A stretch of 64,000 nucleotides of DNA from Promicromonospora iranensis. GTDB taxonomy: Bacteria; Actinomycetota; Actinomycetes; Actinomycetales; Cellulomonadaceae. Location of the stretch: assembly GCF_028994775.1 (NCBI RefSeq), contig NZ_JAJQMN010000006.1, forward strand, positions 248,001 to 312,000, read 5' to 3'. The notes under the pieces were generated by a model, which was not told the DNA's origin, made no database searches, and was given only the letters and a program-made list of their open reading frames with translations. The translations under genes were made by a program, and so were the position numbers. How positions within the stretch are numbered: position 1 is the first letter of the stretch; every line of letters starts with the position of its first letter. Shown piece after piece: positions 35,262-49,110 of the stretch.

Positions 35262-37079
35262 TCATCCGGACAGCCGCGCGAGCCCTCGCTCCGCGAGCCC
35301 GTTGACGAGCTGCGCGCGCCAGCCCGTCCACGCCTTCGGCCCGAGGGACGTGGTGTCCGCCTCGGTCAGGGCACGCAGGACCTGGAGCAGGTCGCTGCGG
35401 TGGTCCACCGCGTCGAGCAAGGTGGTCACCGTCTCCGGGTCGTCGGGATCGGCCCGTACGGCGAGGTCCGCGAGGGTGAGGTGGTGACGCACGAGCCGCA
35501 CGACGTCGTCGACCACCGGGCGCGCGAAGCCCGCGCGGCCCAGGATCTGCGGGACCCGCCGGGCCCCCTCCACCGAGTGGTCCGGAGCGCCGCGGACCTT
35601 GCCGATGTCGTGCAGGAGCGCGGAGAGCAGCAGGAGGTCACCAGGAGCCGCGCCGGTGCGCTGCCCGGATCCCGTCGGCGCGCCGGGCAGCCCCCGACGC
35701 AGCCGGGCTGCCTCGGCCGCCGTCTCCACGAGATGCCGGTCCACCGTGTGCCGGTGGATCGCCGCTCGCTGTGGTCGGTTGCGCACGTCCGCCCACTCGG
35801 GGATCCACGTGGTGACGACGCCCGCGAGGTCGAGCGCCTCCCACACCGGTACCTGTGCCTGCCCGGCGGCCAGCAGGGAGAGCAGGCTCTTGCGTGCGGG
35901 CGGCGGCCACGGCTCGGGCAGCGGCGGGCACTGCTCGAGGCTTCCGATCGTCACGGGCGAGAGCACGAGCCCCGTCCGGGCCGCCGTCGCGGCCGCCCGC
36001 AGGGGCAGGAGCGGGTCCGACGCCGGCTGGGCGCCCACGGCCAGCACCAGCTCGCCGTCGTGCTCCACCAGGCCCTCCCCCACGACCCGCAGCCGCGGCG
36101 GCGTACGCCGGCCGCGCACCATGAGCGGCTTGCCGACGCCCACGGGACGCGTCAGTGCCTGCCGGGCCCGACGGATCGTCATGTCGAGCGCGTACGAGAC
36201 CGTCCGCCCCGACTCGGCCAGCCCGGCCAACAGGTCGTCCCCGTCGTCGTAGCCCGTGTGCTCCGCCACCTCTTCCAGGTCCGCGAGGAGCAGGCGGCTG
36301 GTGCGCCGTCGGGTGACGACCTGCAGGGCGTCGCGCACGTCGAGCAGGTGCGTGGCGGCTGCGTCCACCGCACCGTGCGGGCGGTCGGTGAGCCAGGTCG
36401 CAGCCAGCGCGGACAGCAGCACCGCGTCCCGGATGCCGCCGCGTGCCTCCTTGAGGTCCGGCTCGATGAGGTACGCGAGCTCTCCGGCGCGCTGCGCGCG
36501 CTCGCGCGCGGAGGAGATGAGCTCGGGCATCCGACGGCGGGCCGCGGCGCGCCAGTCCTTCAGCACCACCGACGCCGCCCGGTGCACGACGGAGGGATCA
36601 CCCGCGACGGCACGCACACTGAGCCAGCCGATCACCGCCGGCAGGTCGCTGGCCGCCACCTGACGGCACTGGTTCAGCGACCGCACCGCGTGGTCGAGGT
36701 CCACCCCGGAGTCCCACAGCGGGTACCAGAGCCGCTCGGCCACCCGCTGGAGCTCCTCGGCGCCGTGCGTGCGTCCGTCGTGCACCAGCACGAGGTCGAG
36801 GTCGCTCAGCGGCCCGAGCTCGTCGCGCGCGAGGCTGCCGACCGCCGCCAGGGCGATACCGGTCGGCACCACGTCCCTGGTCGCCTCCGCGAACAGCCCG
36901 CCGAGGAGGTCGGTGACCCGCTGCCCGACGGCGGACCGCCTGGCCTGGCCCGACCGACCGGGGCCGGTGAGGTCCGCGGCGATCGTGAGGAGCTGCTCGC
37001 GCAGGCCCCTCACCCCGTCCACGGGGTGAGGGGCCTGCGCCTGCTCCCTGGCGTCCTCGGACACCGGGTCACCTGTCAT
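35262..37079 (-). CDS. glnD: PII (uridylyl/adenylyl)transferase GlnD, lacking ACT domains
   Basis: GlnD modifies and demodifies PII in response to nitrogen status; in actinobacteria the group added is AMP. The 605-residue protein has the nucleotidyltransferase motif [19 protein letters not shown] (about residues 80-98) and the HD domain ([18 protein letters not shown] near 490, VRLVRHH). It ends soon after the HD domain at ARLSG. The two C-terminal ACT domains, which sense glutamine in E. coli GlnD (890 residues), are not present. No frameshift could be seen downstream; ffh begins 28 bp later. It follows amt-glnB. Confidence 0.92.
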   Translation of the reverse strand: MTGDPVSEDAREQAQAPHPVDGVRGLREQLLTIAADLTGPGRSGQARRSAVGQRVTDLLGGLFAEATRDVVPTGIALAAVGSLARDELGPLSDLDLVLVHDGRTHGAEELQRVAERLWYPLWDSGVDLDHAVRSLNQCRQVAASDLPAVIGWLSVRAVAGDPSVVHRAASVVLKDWRAAARRRMPELISSARERAQRAGELAYLIEPDLKEARGGIRDAVLLSALAATWLTDRPHGAVDAAATHLLDVRDALQVVTRRRTSRLLLADLEEVAEHTGYDDGDDLLAGLAESGRTVSYALDMTIRRARQALTRPVGVGKPLMVRGRRTPPRLRVVGEGLVEHDGELVLAVGAQPASDPLLPLRAAATAARTGLVLSPVTIGSLEQCPPLPEPWPPPARKSLLSLLAAGQAQVPVWEALDLAGVVTTWIPEWADVRNRPQRAAIHRHTVDRHLVETAAEAARLRRGLPGAPTGSGQRTGAAPGDLLLLSALLHDIGKVRGAPDHSVEGARRVPQILGRAGFARPVVDDVVRLVRHHLTLADLAVRADPDDPETVTTLLDAVDHRSDLLQVLRALTEADTTSLGPKAWTGWRAQLVNGLAERGLARLSG

Positions 37080-37099
37080 GCGTCGTAGATCGCTCCCGG

Positions 37100-38744
<1,645 letters not shown>

Positions 38745-38825
38745 ATGACGATCCTCTCTTGCCAGCTCGGAGTGCTGGGCTCGCAACACAGTCGCGAAGG
38801 ACCGTTTCACCGGGCACACCCTGGC

Positions 38826-38874
38826 GTTACGGGAACGTGAAGCAGACCGGAGGAGGGTTAACGTCTCGTTTCAC
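38826..38874 (-). promoter_or_regulatory. candidate GlnR-type boxes upstream of amt
   Basis: GTTAC-GGGAAC-GTGAA (38826-38841) and GTTAAC-GTCTC-GTTTCAC (38857-38874) resemble the gTnAC-n6-GnAAC half-site pairs bound by actinobacterial GlnR. They lie in the 172-bp amt-ftsY gap. This is pattern matching by eye; binding is inferred. No GlnR gene is in the window. Confidence 0.4.
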
Positions 38875-38916
38875 ACCTGGACCGGGGTGGCGTCAACGGG
38901 CGAAAACAACCCGCTC

Positions 38917-40098
38917 TCAGCCGAGAATTCCGTCCACGAACTCGTCGACGTCGAACGGCGCCAGGTCGTCCGGCCCCTCGCCGAGACCGATCAGCTTGAC
39001 CGGCACCCCGAGCTCGCGCTGCACCTGCACGACGATGCCGCCCTTGGCGGTGCCGTCGAGCTTGGTCAGCACGATGCCCGTGACGCCGGCGACCTCCGCG
39101 AAGACACGCGCCTGCGAGAGGCCGTTCTGCCCGGTGGTCGCGTCCAGCACGAGCAGCACCTCGCTGGGCGCGGCGACCTTGCTCGAGACCCGGACGATCT
39201 TGCCGAGCTCGTCCATGAGGCCCGCCTTGTTCTGCAGGCGCCCCGCGGTGTCCACGAGCACGACGTCGATCTTCTCGTCGCGACCGCGCGCGACCGCCTC
39301 GAACGCCACCGACGCCGGGTCGGCGCCCTCGCGGTCGGAACGCACCGTCGGCACGCCCACACGGTTGCCCCACGTCGTGAGCTGGTCCGCCGCGGCGGCA
39401 CGGAAGGTGTCGGCGGCGCCGAGGACGACGCTGCGGCCGTCCGCCACCAGCACCCGGGCGAGCTTGCCGACCGTCGTCGTCTTGCCCGTGCCGTTCACGC
39501 CCACCACGAGCGTCACGGCGGGCAGGTGGGTGCCGTCCTCAGCGGTGGTCGGCTCCGTCCTCAGGGTGCGGTCCAGCGCCGGGTCCAGGAGTGCCACGAG
39601 CTCGGAGCGCAGGAGCTCGCGCACCGCGGCGGGCTCGCGCACGCCCAGCACGCGCACCTTCGTGCGGAGCGCCTCCAGCAGCTCGGTGGTGGGGCCTGCC
39701 CCGACGTCCGCGAGGAGCAGCTCCTCCTCGATCTCGTCCCAGTCGTCCTCGGTGAGCGAGTCGCGGGACAGGACGGACAGCAGCCGGGCCCCCAGCGGCG
39801 AGCCGGAGCGCGCGAGGCGATCACGGAGCCGCACCAGACGACCGGCGGTGGGCGCTGGGGTCTCCACGGTCGGCGCGCGGGTCTCGACCGGTTCGGCGAC
39901 CGGTCCGGGCTCGACCGCCGCCTCCGGTGCGGCCTCAGCCTCCGGCCACGTCGTCCGCTCGCGCTCGACCGTCGCCTGACCGCCACCCTGGTCCTGGGTG
40001 CGCCTCCGGCGTCGGGCCACAAGGAGGCCGGCGACACCGCCGCCACCCGCGAGGACGACGACGGCAGAGATGATCTCGATCCAGGGAAGCTCGTTCAC
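38917..40098 (-). CDS. ftsY: SRP receptor FtsY
   Basis: FtsY docks SRP-ribosome complexes at the membrane. The 393-residue protein begins with one hydrophobic helix (IEIISAVVVLAGGGGVAGLL), a basic stop (RRRRR) and an acidic Glu/Pro/Ala linker to about residue 85. The NG domain follows, with GVNGTGKTTTVGKLA (about 200), DTAGRLQNK and TKLDGTAKGG. The N-terminal membrane anchor is usual in actinobacteria. It lies between amt and a small membrane protein gene that precedes it downstream of smc. Confidence 0.96.
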   Translation of the reverse strand: MNELPWIEIISAVVVLAGGGGVAGLLVARRRRRTQDQGGGQATVERERTTWPEAEAAPEAAVEPGPVAEPVETRAPTVETPAPTAGRLVRLRDRLARSGSPLGARLLSVLSRDSLTEDDWDEIEEELLLADVGAGPTTELLEALRTKVRVLGVREPAAVRELLRSELVALLDPALDRTLRTEPTTAEDGTHLPAVTLVVGVNGTGKTTTVGKLARVLVADGRSVVLGAADTFRAAAADQLTTWGNRVGVPTVRSDREGADPASVAFEAVARGRDEKIDVVLVDTAGRLQNKAGLMDELGKIVRVSSKVAAPSEVLLVLDATTGQNGLSQARVFAEVAGVTGIVLTKLDGTAKGGIVVQVQRELGVPVKLIGLGEGPDDLAPFDVDEFVDGILG

Positions 40099-40149
40099 GC
40101 CCCAGATTCTTCCATCCCGCGGACGGCGGTGCGGGCAGTCGGCCCAGAA

Positions 40150-40689
40150 CTAGCTCGCGGCCTGGGCCGGGCCTTCCTCCGCGGGCGGCTCCTGCGTGAC
40201 CGGCCGCACGGGACGCACCGTCCGCACCGGACGAACCGCCCGGAGCTGGCCGGGCACGAGGGTGTTGGGCTTGAGCGGCACCGTGCCGAGCGGCACGTGG
40301 AGGGTCTTCTGCGCCTGGTCGCGTGCCCGGTTCAGCACGTCGGTCAGCTCCTCGGCGTCGACGTAGCCGGGCTTGGACTCGATGGTCGCGGCGAAGAACT
40401 CGGACATGCCCATGTCCACGGGCTTGGTGTCCGGCTTGACCACCGGCGGCTTGCCGACCCACACGGACGGAGCGCCGACCGCGTGCGTCGCGACGGCGGA
40501 GGCACCGCGCCGGCGGCCGTCCTCGCGCCGCTTGGCGTCACCCCGAAGATGTGCGATGCCGGACCGGAACCACTGGACGAACGAGAACTCCTCAGTCTTG
40601 TTCGACGGCGCGTCCATCTGGCTGGCGACGACGAAGACGCCGACCGCCAGCACCAGGCACACCACGAGCAGAATGACCGACCACCACAT
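40150..40689 (-). CDS. hypothetical single-pass membrane protein between smc and ftsY
   Basis: No family with known function was recognised. The 179-residue protein starts with one hydrophobic segment (WWSVILLVVCLVLAVGVFVV, residues 2-21) and continues into a basic, then Pro/Val/Lys-rich cytoplasmic part, with KPPVVKPDTKPVDMGMSEFF and a C-terminal run of VRPVRTVRPVRPV. The ATG at 40689 and codon bias support the gene. It lies 51 bp upstream of ftsY and 181 bp downstream of smc on the same strand, and probably belongs to that transcription unit. Confidence 0.72.
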   Translation of the reverse strand: MWWSVILLVVCLVLAVGVFVVASQMDAPSNKTEEFSFVQWFRSGIAHLRGDAKRREDGRRRGASAVATHAVGAPSVWVGKPPVVKPDTKPVDMGMSEFFAATIESKPGYVDAEELTDVLNRARDQAQKTLHVPLGTVPLKPNTLVPGQLRAVRPVRTVRPVRPVTQEPPAEEGPAQAAS

Positions 40690-40870
40690 GGCCCTATTGT
40701 GTCGTGTCTTGTCCGGTCCTGCCGCGCAGAGCGCCGCGACACGCCGCGCAACACGCGCGGTTTCAGCAGGAGAAATCCCTCACACCCGGAACTTCCCGGC
40801 CGCGAGGCGCCGAAATTCACCCTGGGTACGTGCTTCGCGCGCGCCGGCTCAGCTCAACTCAGCTTCAGCC

Positions 40871-43800
40871 TCAAGCGGTGACCGTCTCGCGGTCGCCCAT
40901 GCGCTGGCTGATCAGCGTCGTGACGCCGTCGCCACGCATCGTCACACCGTAGAGGGCGTCCGCGACCTCCATCGTGCGCTTCTGGTGCGTGATCACGATG
41001 AGCTGGCTGTCCTTCTGCAGCTCCTTGAAGATCTCGATGAGGCGGCCGAGGTTGACGTCGTCGAGCGCCGCCTCGACCTCGTCCATGATGTAGAACGGGC
41101 TGGGCCGGGCCTTGAAGATCGCCACGAGGAACGCCACCGCGGCCAGCGAACGCTCACCGCCCGACAGCAGCGACAGCCGCTTGACCTTCTTGCCGGCAGG
41201 GCGCGCCTCGACCTCGATGCCGGTCGTGAGCAGGTTCTCCGGCTCGGTGAGCGTCAGCTTGCCCTCGCCGCCGGGGAAGAGCCGGGGGAAGATCTCGAGG
41301 AACTTCGCCGCCGTGTCCTGGAACGCCTCGGCGAACACCTGCTGCACCCGCTCGTCGATGTCGTCGACGATCTGCAGCAGGTCCTCGCGTGACTTCTTCA
41401 GGTCGGCGAGCTGGTCCACGAGGAACTGGTGCCGCTCCTCGAGGGCGGCGAACTCCTCCAGTGCCAGCGGGTTCACCGCGCCGATCCGGGACAGGGCGCG
41501 CTCGGCCTTCGCCAGCCGTGCCTCCTGCTCCTCGCGGACGTACGGGACCAGCCGGTCGGGCTGCGGCTCACCGGGTGCCTGGTCCTCGTCCCGGGCGGCC
41601 TCGCCCTCGACGGGGCCTTCCTCCGGCTCGGCGCCGGCGGCCGCGACGACCACCGCGGTCGCGGCGGGGTCGTCCGGCCGAAGACCCGCCTCGTGCAGGG
41701 CACGTGTCCGCGCGATGAGCGCGTCCTCGCGCGCCGCGGCGCCGCGCGGCAGCGCGGGGTCGCCCTCGTACCTGATGGGGTTGCCCTCCTCGTCCCGCTC
41801 CACCACCGCGCGGCGCCTGCGCCCGCGGACTGCGGCGTCGCCCTCGTACACCGGGACCATCTGGTGGGGGCCGAACTCCTCCACGAGCACGTCCGGGTCC
41901 ATGCCCAGCTCGTCGGTGGCGCGGGACTGGAGCTGCTCCAGGCGCAGCACCTGCTGCGCCCGGGCGACCTCGTCCCGGTGGGCGACGTCGGTGAGCTCGC
42001 GCAACTCACCGGTCAGCGACTCGACGGTTCCGCGGACGGCGACCAGCTGCTCCGACCCTGCGGCCCGGGCCTCCTCCGCGGCAGCCTTCTCGGCCACCGC
42101 CCGGTCCAGCGACCGTGCGATCGCCTCGAGCGCGACGGCCACCGCCTGCTGCACCAGCGTCGCGCGCGTCGCGTCGCGCCGTCGCAGCTCCTCGCGCTCG
42201 GCGGCACGGGCCCGGGCCTCCCGTTCCTGCTCGGCGGCGGCCGCCAGCGCCTGCGCGCGACCCGACACGGCGCGGGCCCGCTCCTCAGCGGTCCGCAGCG
42301 CCAGCCGGGCCTCCGTCTCGCGCGCGCGGGCAGCGGTGGCGGCCGCGGCAGCGGCGTCCCGCTGGGCCTGCACGTCGTCGATCGAGCCCTCGCCCTCCTC
42401 GGGCTCCTCCTCCTCGGCGATCGCCATGCGCTCGACGAGCGCCTCGAGCTCGATCTCGTCCTCCGCACGGCGCGCCTGAGCCTGCTCCAGCGCGGCGCGG
42501 TGCCGGTCCGCCTCGGCCTGGGCGGCACGTGCGGCCGCGCCGAGCGAGCCGAGCTGCTCGGCGGCCGCGGCGCGTGCGGCGTCGGCCTCCCCGAGCCGGG
42601 CGAGCGTCTCGTCGTACCGTTCCTGGGCCGCTACCCGTTCCGCCCGGGCGCGCTCCAGGTGCGCCGTCCCGTCGGCCTCCCGGGCCGCCGCCTCGTCGCG
42701 GGCGGCCTTCGCCTCGTCCAGCGCCGACTGCAGGTGCAGCACGCTGGGTGCCGCGGCCGAACCGCCCCAGGCGCGGGTGGCGCCGAGCAGGTCGCCGGCC
42801 CGGGTCACCGCTACCACCGGCTGGTCGCGGACCACGGCGCGGGCCCGTGCGAGGTCGTCGACGACGACCACGTCGCGCAGGATCGTGCGCAGCGCGGCCG
42901 ACGCCGGGCCCGCGACCTGCACCACGTCGGTGGCCCACCGGGCTCCGGCGGGGAGGTCGACCGCCGGGCGGTCGGTGCCGACGGCGGGCGCCGGACCGTC
43001 CGAGCCGACGACCAGGCTGGCGCGGCCGGCGTCCTCGTCGCGGAGGAGGCGCAACGCGTCCACGGCCTCGTCGACGCCTGCCACCGCTACGGCGTCCGCC
43101 ACCGGGCCGAGCGCGGCGGCGACCGCGTCCTCGAAGCCCGCCTCGATACCCAGCAGCGCCGCCACCGAGCCCAGGACTCCCGCCTGGTCGGCCGCCAGGA
43201 GCGTGCCTGCGCCGTCCTTGCGGTCCAGGCTCAGCTCCAGCGCCTCGACCTTCGCGGCCGCGGAGCTGCGGTCCCGCTGCGCGGTGGTCACCTGCTCCTG
43301 GAGGTGCCGCACCTCGGCCTTCGCCAGCTCGAGCACCTCCGACGCCGCCTCGTGCGCGACCTCGAGCCCTTCCGCGCCGTCCTCGCCACCCCCGCCGACC
43401 TCGGACTCGAGCGCGCCGAGCTCGCGCGACGTGCTCTCCACACGCTGCTCCGCCTCCAGCAGCGCCTCGCGCAGCCGGTCCAGCTCGGACTGTGCCGCCT
43501 CGACGCGGCTACGGCGTGCGGCGACCTGGCCGGCCAGGCGGGCGAGGCCCTCGCGCCGGTCCGCGGCGGCACGCAGCAGCGCGGCGTGCGAACGCTCGGC
43601 GGCCTGTGCGGCGGCCTCCGCCTCGGCCCGGGCGTCGACGGCGGTCTCGACCACCTCTTGGGCCATCTCGACCTCGGTGACCAGCTCTTCCTCGCTCGCG
43701 CGTGCCCGGGCGGCCTGTGCCTCGAGGTCGTCGGGGTCCTGTCCCTGGCGGGCCGGTTCCGCGGTACCCAGCAGGCGGGCACGCTCCGCCGCCAGGGACT

Positions 43801-44710
43801 GGAGGCTGCGCAGCCGCTCCCGCGTCTGGGACAGGGCGAAGACGGTGTCGCCTGCCTGGTTGACCTGCTGCGACTCCGCCGACATCGCCGCTTCGAGACG
43901 GGCCAGCATGCCGCGGGCCTCCGTCAGGGCGGCCTCGGTCTCGGCCTGGCGCTCCTTGAGCGACCGTTCGTCGGCCCGTTCCTGCTCGAGCTGGGCGGTG
44001 AGCTGCGCGAGGTCGTCGGCGAGCAGGCGGGACTTCGCGTCGCGCAGGTCGCGCTGGACGGTCTGCGCCTTGCGGGCGGCCTCGGCCTGCCGGCCCAGCG
44101 GGCCGAGCTGGCGGCGCAGCTCGGCGGTCAGGTCGCCCAGGCGCGCGAGGTTGCCCTGCATCGCGTCGAGCTTGCGGAGCGCCTTCTCCTTGCGCTTGCG
44201 GTGCTTGAGGACACCCGCGGCCTCCTCGATGAAGCCGCGCCGCTCCTCCGGAGTCGCACGCAGGACGGCGTCGAGCTGGCCCTGCCCGACCACCACGTGC
44301 ATCTCGCGCCCGATGCCGGAGTCGCTCAGGAGCTCCTGGATGTCCAGCAGGCGACAGCTGTTGCCGTTGATCGCGTACTCGGAACCGCCGCTGCGGAACA
44401 GCGTGCGGGAGATCGTGACCTCGGTGTAGTCGATGGGCAGCGCGCCGTCGGTGTTGTCGATCGTCAGCGCCACCTCCGCGCGACCCAGCGGGGCGCGGCC
44501 CGACGTGCCGGCGAAGATGACGTCGTCCATCTTGCCGCCGCGGAGCGACTTGGCACCCTGCTCACCCATCACCCACGAGAGCGCGTCGACCACGTTCGAC
44601 TTGCCGGAACCGTTGGGGCCCACCACGCAGGTGATGCCCGGCTCCAGCTCGAGGGTGGTCGCCGACGCGAAGGACTTGAATCCCCGGAGCGTGAGCGTCT
44701 TGAGGTGCAC
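40871..44710 (-). CDS. smc: chromosome segregation ATPase SMC
   Basis: SMC forms condensin with ScpA and ScpB and organises the chromosome. The 1279-residue protein has the N-terminal half-ATPase with Walker A GPNGSGKSNVVDAL (about residues 32-45), coiled coils rich in Ala, Glu and Arg, a hinge at about residues 490-660, and the C-terminal half-ATPase with the signature LSLLSGGERSLAAVAFL (about 1180) and Walker B FYIMDEVEAALDD. It is longer than usual SMC (about 1190) because of a hydrophilic insertion in the second coiled coil near residues 1000-1060 (EPEEGPVEGEAARDEDQ). Its promoter must lie beside the palindrome upstream. Confidence 0.96.
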   Translation of the reverse strand: MHLKTLTLRGFKSFASATTLELEPGITCVVGPNGSGKSNVVDALSWVMGEQGAKSLRGGKMDDVIFAGTSGRAPLGRAEVALTIDNTDGALPIDYTEVTISRTLFRSGGSEYAINGNSCRLLDIQELLSDSGIGREMHVVVGQGQLDAVLRATPEERRGFIEEAAGVLKHRKRKEKALRKLDAMQGNLARLGDLTAELRRQLGPLGRQAEAARKAQTVQRDLRDAKSRLLADDLAQLTAQLEQERADERSLKERQAETEAALTEARGMLARLEAAMSAESQQVNQAGDTVFALSQTRERLRSLQSLAAERARLLGTAEPARQGQDPDDLEAQAARARASEEELVTEVEMAQEVVETAVDARAEAEAAAQAAERSHAALLRAAADRREGLARLAGQVAARRSRVEAAQSELDRLREALLEAEQRVESTSRELGALESEVGGGGEDGAEGLEVAHEAASEVLELAKAEVRHLQEQVTTAQRDRSSAAAKVEALELSLDRKDGAGTLLAADQAGVLGSVAALLGIEAGFEDAVAAALGPVADAVAVAGVDEAVDALRLLRDEDAGRASLVVGSDGPAPAVGTDRPAVDLPAGARWATDVVQVAGPASAALRTILRDVVVVDDLARARAVVRDQPVVAVTRAGDLLGATRAWGGSAAAPSVLHLQSALDEAKAARDEAAAREADGTAHLERARAERVAAQERYDETLARLGEADAARAAAAEQLGSLGAAARAAQAEADRHRAALEQAQARRAEDEIELEALVERMAIAEEEEPEEGEGSIDDVQAQRDAAAAAATAARARETEARLALRTAEERARAVSGRAQALAAAAEQEREARARAAEREELRRRDATRATLVQQAVAVALEAIARSLDRAVAEKAAAEEARAAGSEQLVAVRGTVESLTGELRELTDVAHRDEVARAQQVLRLEQLQSRATDELGMDPDVLVEEFGPHQMVPVYEGDAAVRGRRRRAVVERDEEGNPIRYEGDPALPRGAAAREDALIARTRALHEAGLRPDDPAATAVVVAAAGAEPEEGPVEGEAARDEDQAPGEPQPDRLVPYVREEQEARLAKAERALSRIGAVNPLALEEFAALEERHQFLVDQLADLKKSREDLLQIVDDIDERVQQVFAEAFQDTAAKFLEIFPRLFPGGEGKLTLTEPENLLTTGIEVEARPAGKKVKRLSLLSGGERSLAAVAFLVAIFKARPSPFYIMDEVEAALDDVNLGRLIEIFKELQKDSQLIVITHQKRTMEVADALYGVTMRGDGVTTLISQRMGDRETVTA

Positions 44711-44786
44711 GCGGTGAGCCTAACTGTGTCTGGGCGCCGAACGTCGGACGTACGGCGGGTAACGCCGAAGTAGAACTGCAGCGAGA

Positions 44787-44864
44787 CAGAACTGTGGCGA
44801 GGCGGTCTCGACAAGCTCGACCAGCGGTGGTCAAGCTTGTCGAGACCTCCTCGCCACAGTTCTG
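44787..44864. repeat. 78-bp composite palindrome, ndk/smc gap
   Basis: Arms of 37 bases (44787-44823 and 44828-44864, two mismatches) flank a GCGG loop. The outer part is CAGAACTGTGGCGAGG, shared with the palindrome at 13018. The inner part is GGTCTCGACAAGCTCGACC, shared with three other loci. It follows the ndk stop and precedes smc, both leftward. It may be a terminator of ndk or a repeat element. Confidence 0.85.
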
Positions 44865-44886
44865 CTTCAGCAGGGGTGGGGGCAGG

Positions 44887-45360
44887 TCAGCCGAGCTCGG
44901 GGAACCACAGCGCGATCTCGCGCCCCGCGGACTCCGCCGAGTCCGAGCCGTGCACGAGGTTCTGCTGCACCTTGGTGCCCCAGTCGCGGCCCAGGTCACC
45001 GCGGATCGTGCCGGGGGCGGCCTCGGTCGGGTTGGTGGCGCCCGCCAGCGAACGGAAACCGGGGATGACTCCCTCGCCCTCGGCCACGACGGCCAGGACC
45101 GGGCCCGACATCATGAACTCGACCAGCGGTGCGTAGAACGGCTTGCCCTCGTGCTCGGCGTAGTGCGCGGCGAGGAGGTCGGTGGTGGCGTTCTTCAGCT
45201 CCACGGCCCGCAGCGTGTAGCCCTTGGCCTCGATGCGGCGCAAGATCTCGCCGGACAGGCCGCGGCGGACGCCGTCCGGCTTGACGAGGACGAGGGTGCG
45301 CTCGGCCACGGGCTGCGTCGAGGCCTCCGTGGGCAGGGTCTTCTCTGCGACGTCGGTCAT
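44887..45360 (-). CDS. ndk: nucleoside diphosphate kinase
   Basis: Ndk transfers the gamma-phosphate among nucleoside triphosphates through a phosphohistidine. The 157-residue protein has a 20-residue N-terminal extension, then RTLVLVKPDGVRRGLSGEIL, and the active-site His in NLVHGSDSAESAGREIALWF (about residue 138). It lies 61 bp downstream of the DUF4233 gene and after its stop comes a long palindrome. The order folC-DUF4233-ndk is usual in actinobacteria; here extra genes separate folC from the other two. Confidence 0.96.
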   Translation of the reverse strand: MTDVAEKTLPTEASTQPVAERTLVLVKPDGVRRGLSGEILRRIEAKGYTLRAVELKNATTDLLAAHYAEHEGKPFYAPLVEFMMSGPVLAVVAEGEGVIPGFRSLAGATNPTEAAPGTIRGDLGRDWGTKVQQNLVHGSDSAESAGREIALWFPELG

Positions 45361-45421
45361 GGGGCAAACCCTATCCGGGCTGGAGACAGGCCGATGACGC
45401 AGACGGCCTGCGCCGCGCGGC

Positions 45422-48224
<2,803 letters not shown>

Positions 48225-48282
48225 GCCTCAATTCTTGCACCCCACGCAAAATTTCATCAACTGCAATAAGATGAGACGGCGC

Positions 48283-49110
48283 TCACACCTCGCCGAAGCC
48301 GCCGTCGATCATCTCCACCACCGTGGCCACCGCCTCCGCGGCCCGCTCCCCCGTCGCCTCCACGCGGAGCTCGCGGCCCTGCGTGGCGCCGAGGGCCATG
48401 AGCTGCAGCACGCTGGAGGCGTCGACGCCGTCGATGGTCACCGTGGCACCCAGCTCGGCCACCTTGCGCGAGACCAGCGCCGCCGGGCGCGCGTGCAGGC
48501 CGAGGGGGTTGCGCACCGTCACGGTCCGCGAGCTCCCGCTCTCGCCGTCCGGTCCGTCGTCCGGGCCACCGTCCGGTCCGTCGTCCGACGCCGTCCCGCT
48601 CGCCGCGGGCGACTGGGCCGCCTCGATCGCGGCGAACATCCGGATCGACGCGTTCGCCGACTCCAGCACGGTGGTCAGGTCCGCGCCGCCGTGCGCGGTC
48701 ACCGCCGCGGCGACGGCACCCTCGACGAACGGCGCTCGCGCCAGCACCACGTGCTCGGCCAGGGACTCGTCGAGCTCCAGCACCGCCTCGACCGTGAGCA
48801 CCGACGACCCGAGATCCCCGAGCACCACGACACCGCCGTCGTCACTGCGGCCGTCGTCACTGCGGTCGTCGTCACTGCCGCCGTCGCTCTCGCGGAGGCC
48901 GCCCTCGACGGACGCGATGTCGGCCAGCGCCGTCAGGACCTCCCCGAGGACCTTCTGGACCGCGTCGAGCGAGGTGCCGAGACCGCCGTCGGGCCCGCCG
49001 CCCACACCGCGGACGAGGACGTCGGGCGCCATCTGCGCCGCGAGCTCCGCGGTCCCGCGGGCCAGCTCGGCGGAGTGCGAGACGAGGACCAGGGCCACGC
49101 GCGCCGTCAT
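48283..49110 (-). CDS. dhaM: PTS-dependent dihydroxyacetone kinase subunit DhaM (EIIA-HPr fusion)
   Basis: DhaM passes phosphate from the PTS to DhaL-ADP. The 275-residue protein has an N-terminal mannose-type EIIA domain with the active His in VLVSHSAELARG (about residue 12) and a C-terminal HPr domain with RNPLGLHARPAALV (active His about residue 204). There is no EI-like domain, unlike E. coli DhaM (472 residues). Two Asp/Gly/Ser-rich stretches occur: SDGGSDDDRSDDGRSDDGG inside the EIIA part and a DDGPDGG-type linker. The first is encoded by 15-bp DNA repeats at about 48841-48885. It overlaps dhaL by four bases. Confidence 0.93.
   Translation of the reverse strand: MTARVALVLVSHSAELARGTAELAAQMAPDVLVRGVGGGPDGGLGTSLDAVQKVLGEVLTALADIASVEGGLRESDGGSDDDRSDDGRSDDGGVVVLGDLGSSVLTVEAVLELDESLAEHVVLARAPFVEGAVAAAVTAHGGADLTTVLESANASIRMFAAIEAAQSPAASGTASDDGPDGGPDDGPDGESGSSRTVTVRNPLGLHARPAALVSRKVAELGATVTIDGVDASSVLQLMALGATQGRELRVEATGERAAEAVATVVEMIDGGFGEV

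Noticed and set aside
41429-44773. 1114-codon open frame on the + strand
   Set aside because: It is antisense to smc, has no ribosome site and no recognisable motif.
44740-44886. Insertion-sequence end or attachment site
   Set aside because: The palindrome lacks any transposase or flanking target duplication; it fits an intergenic repeat better.
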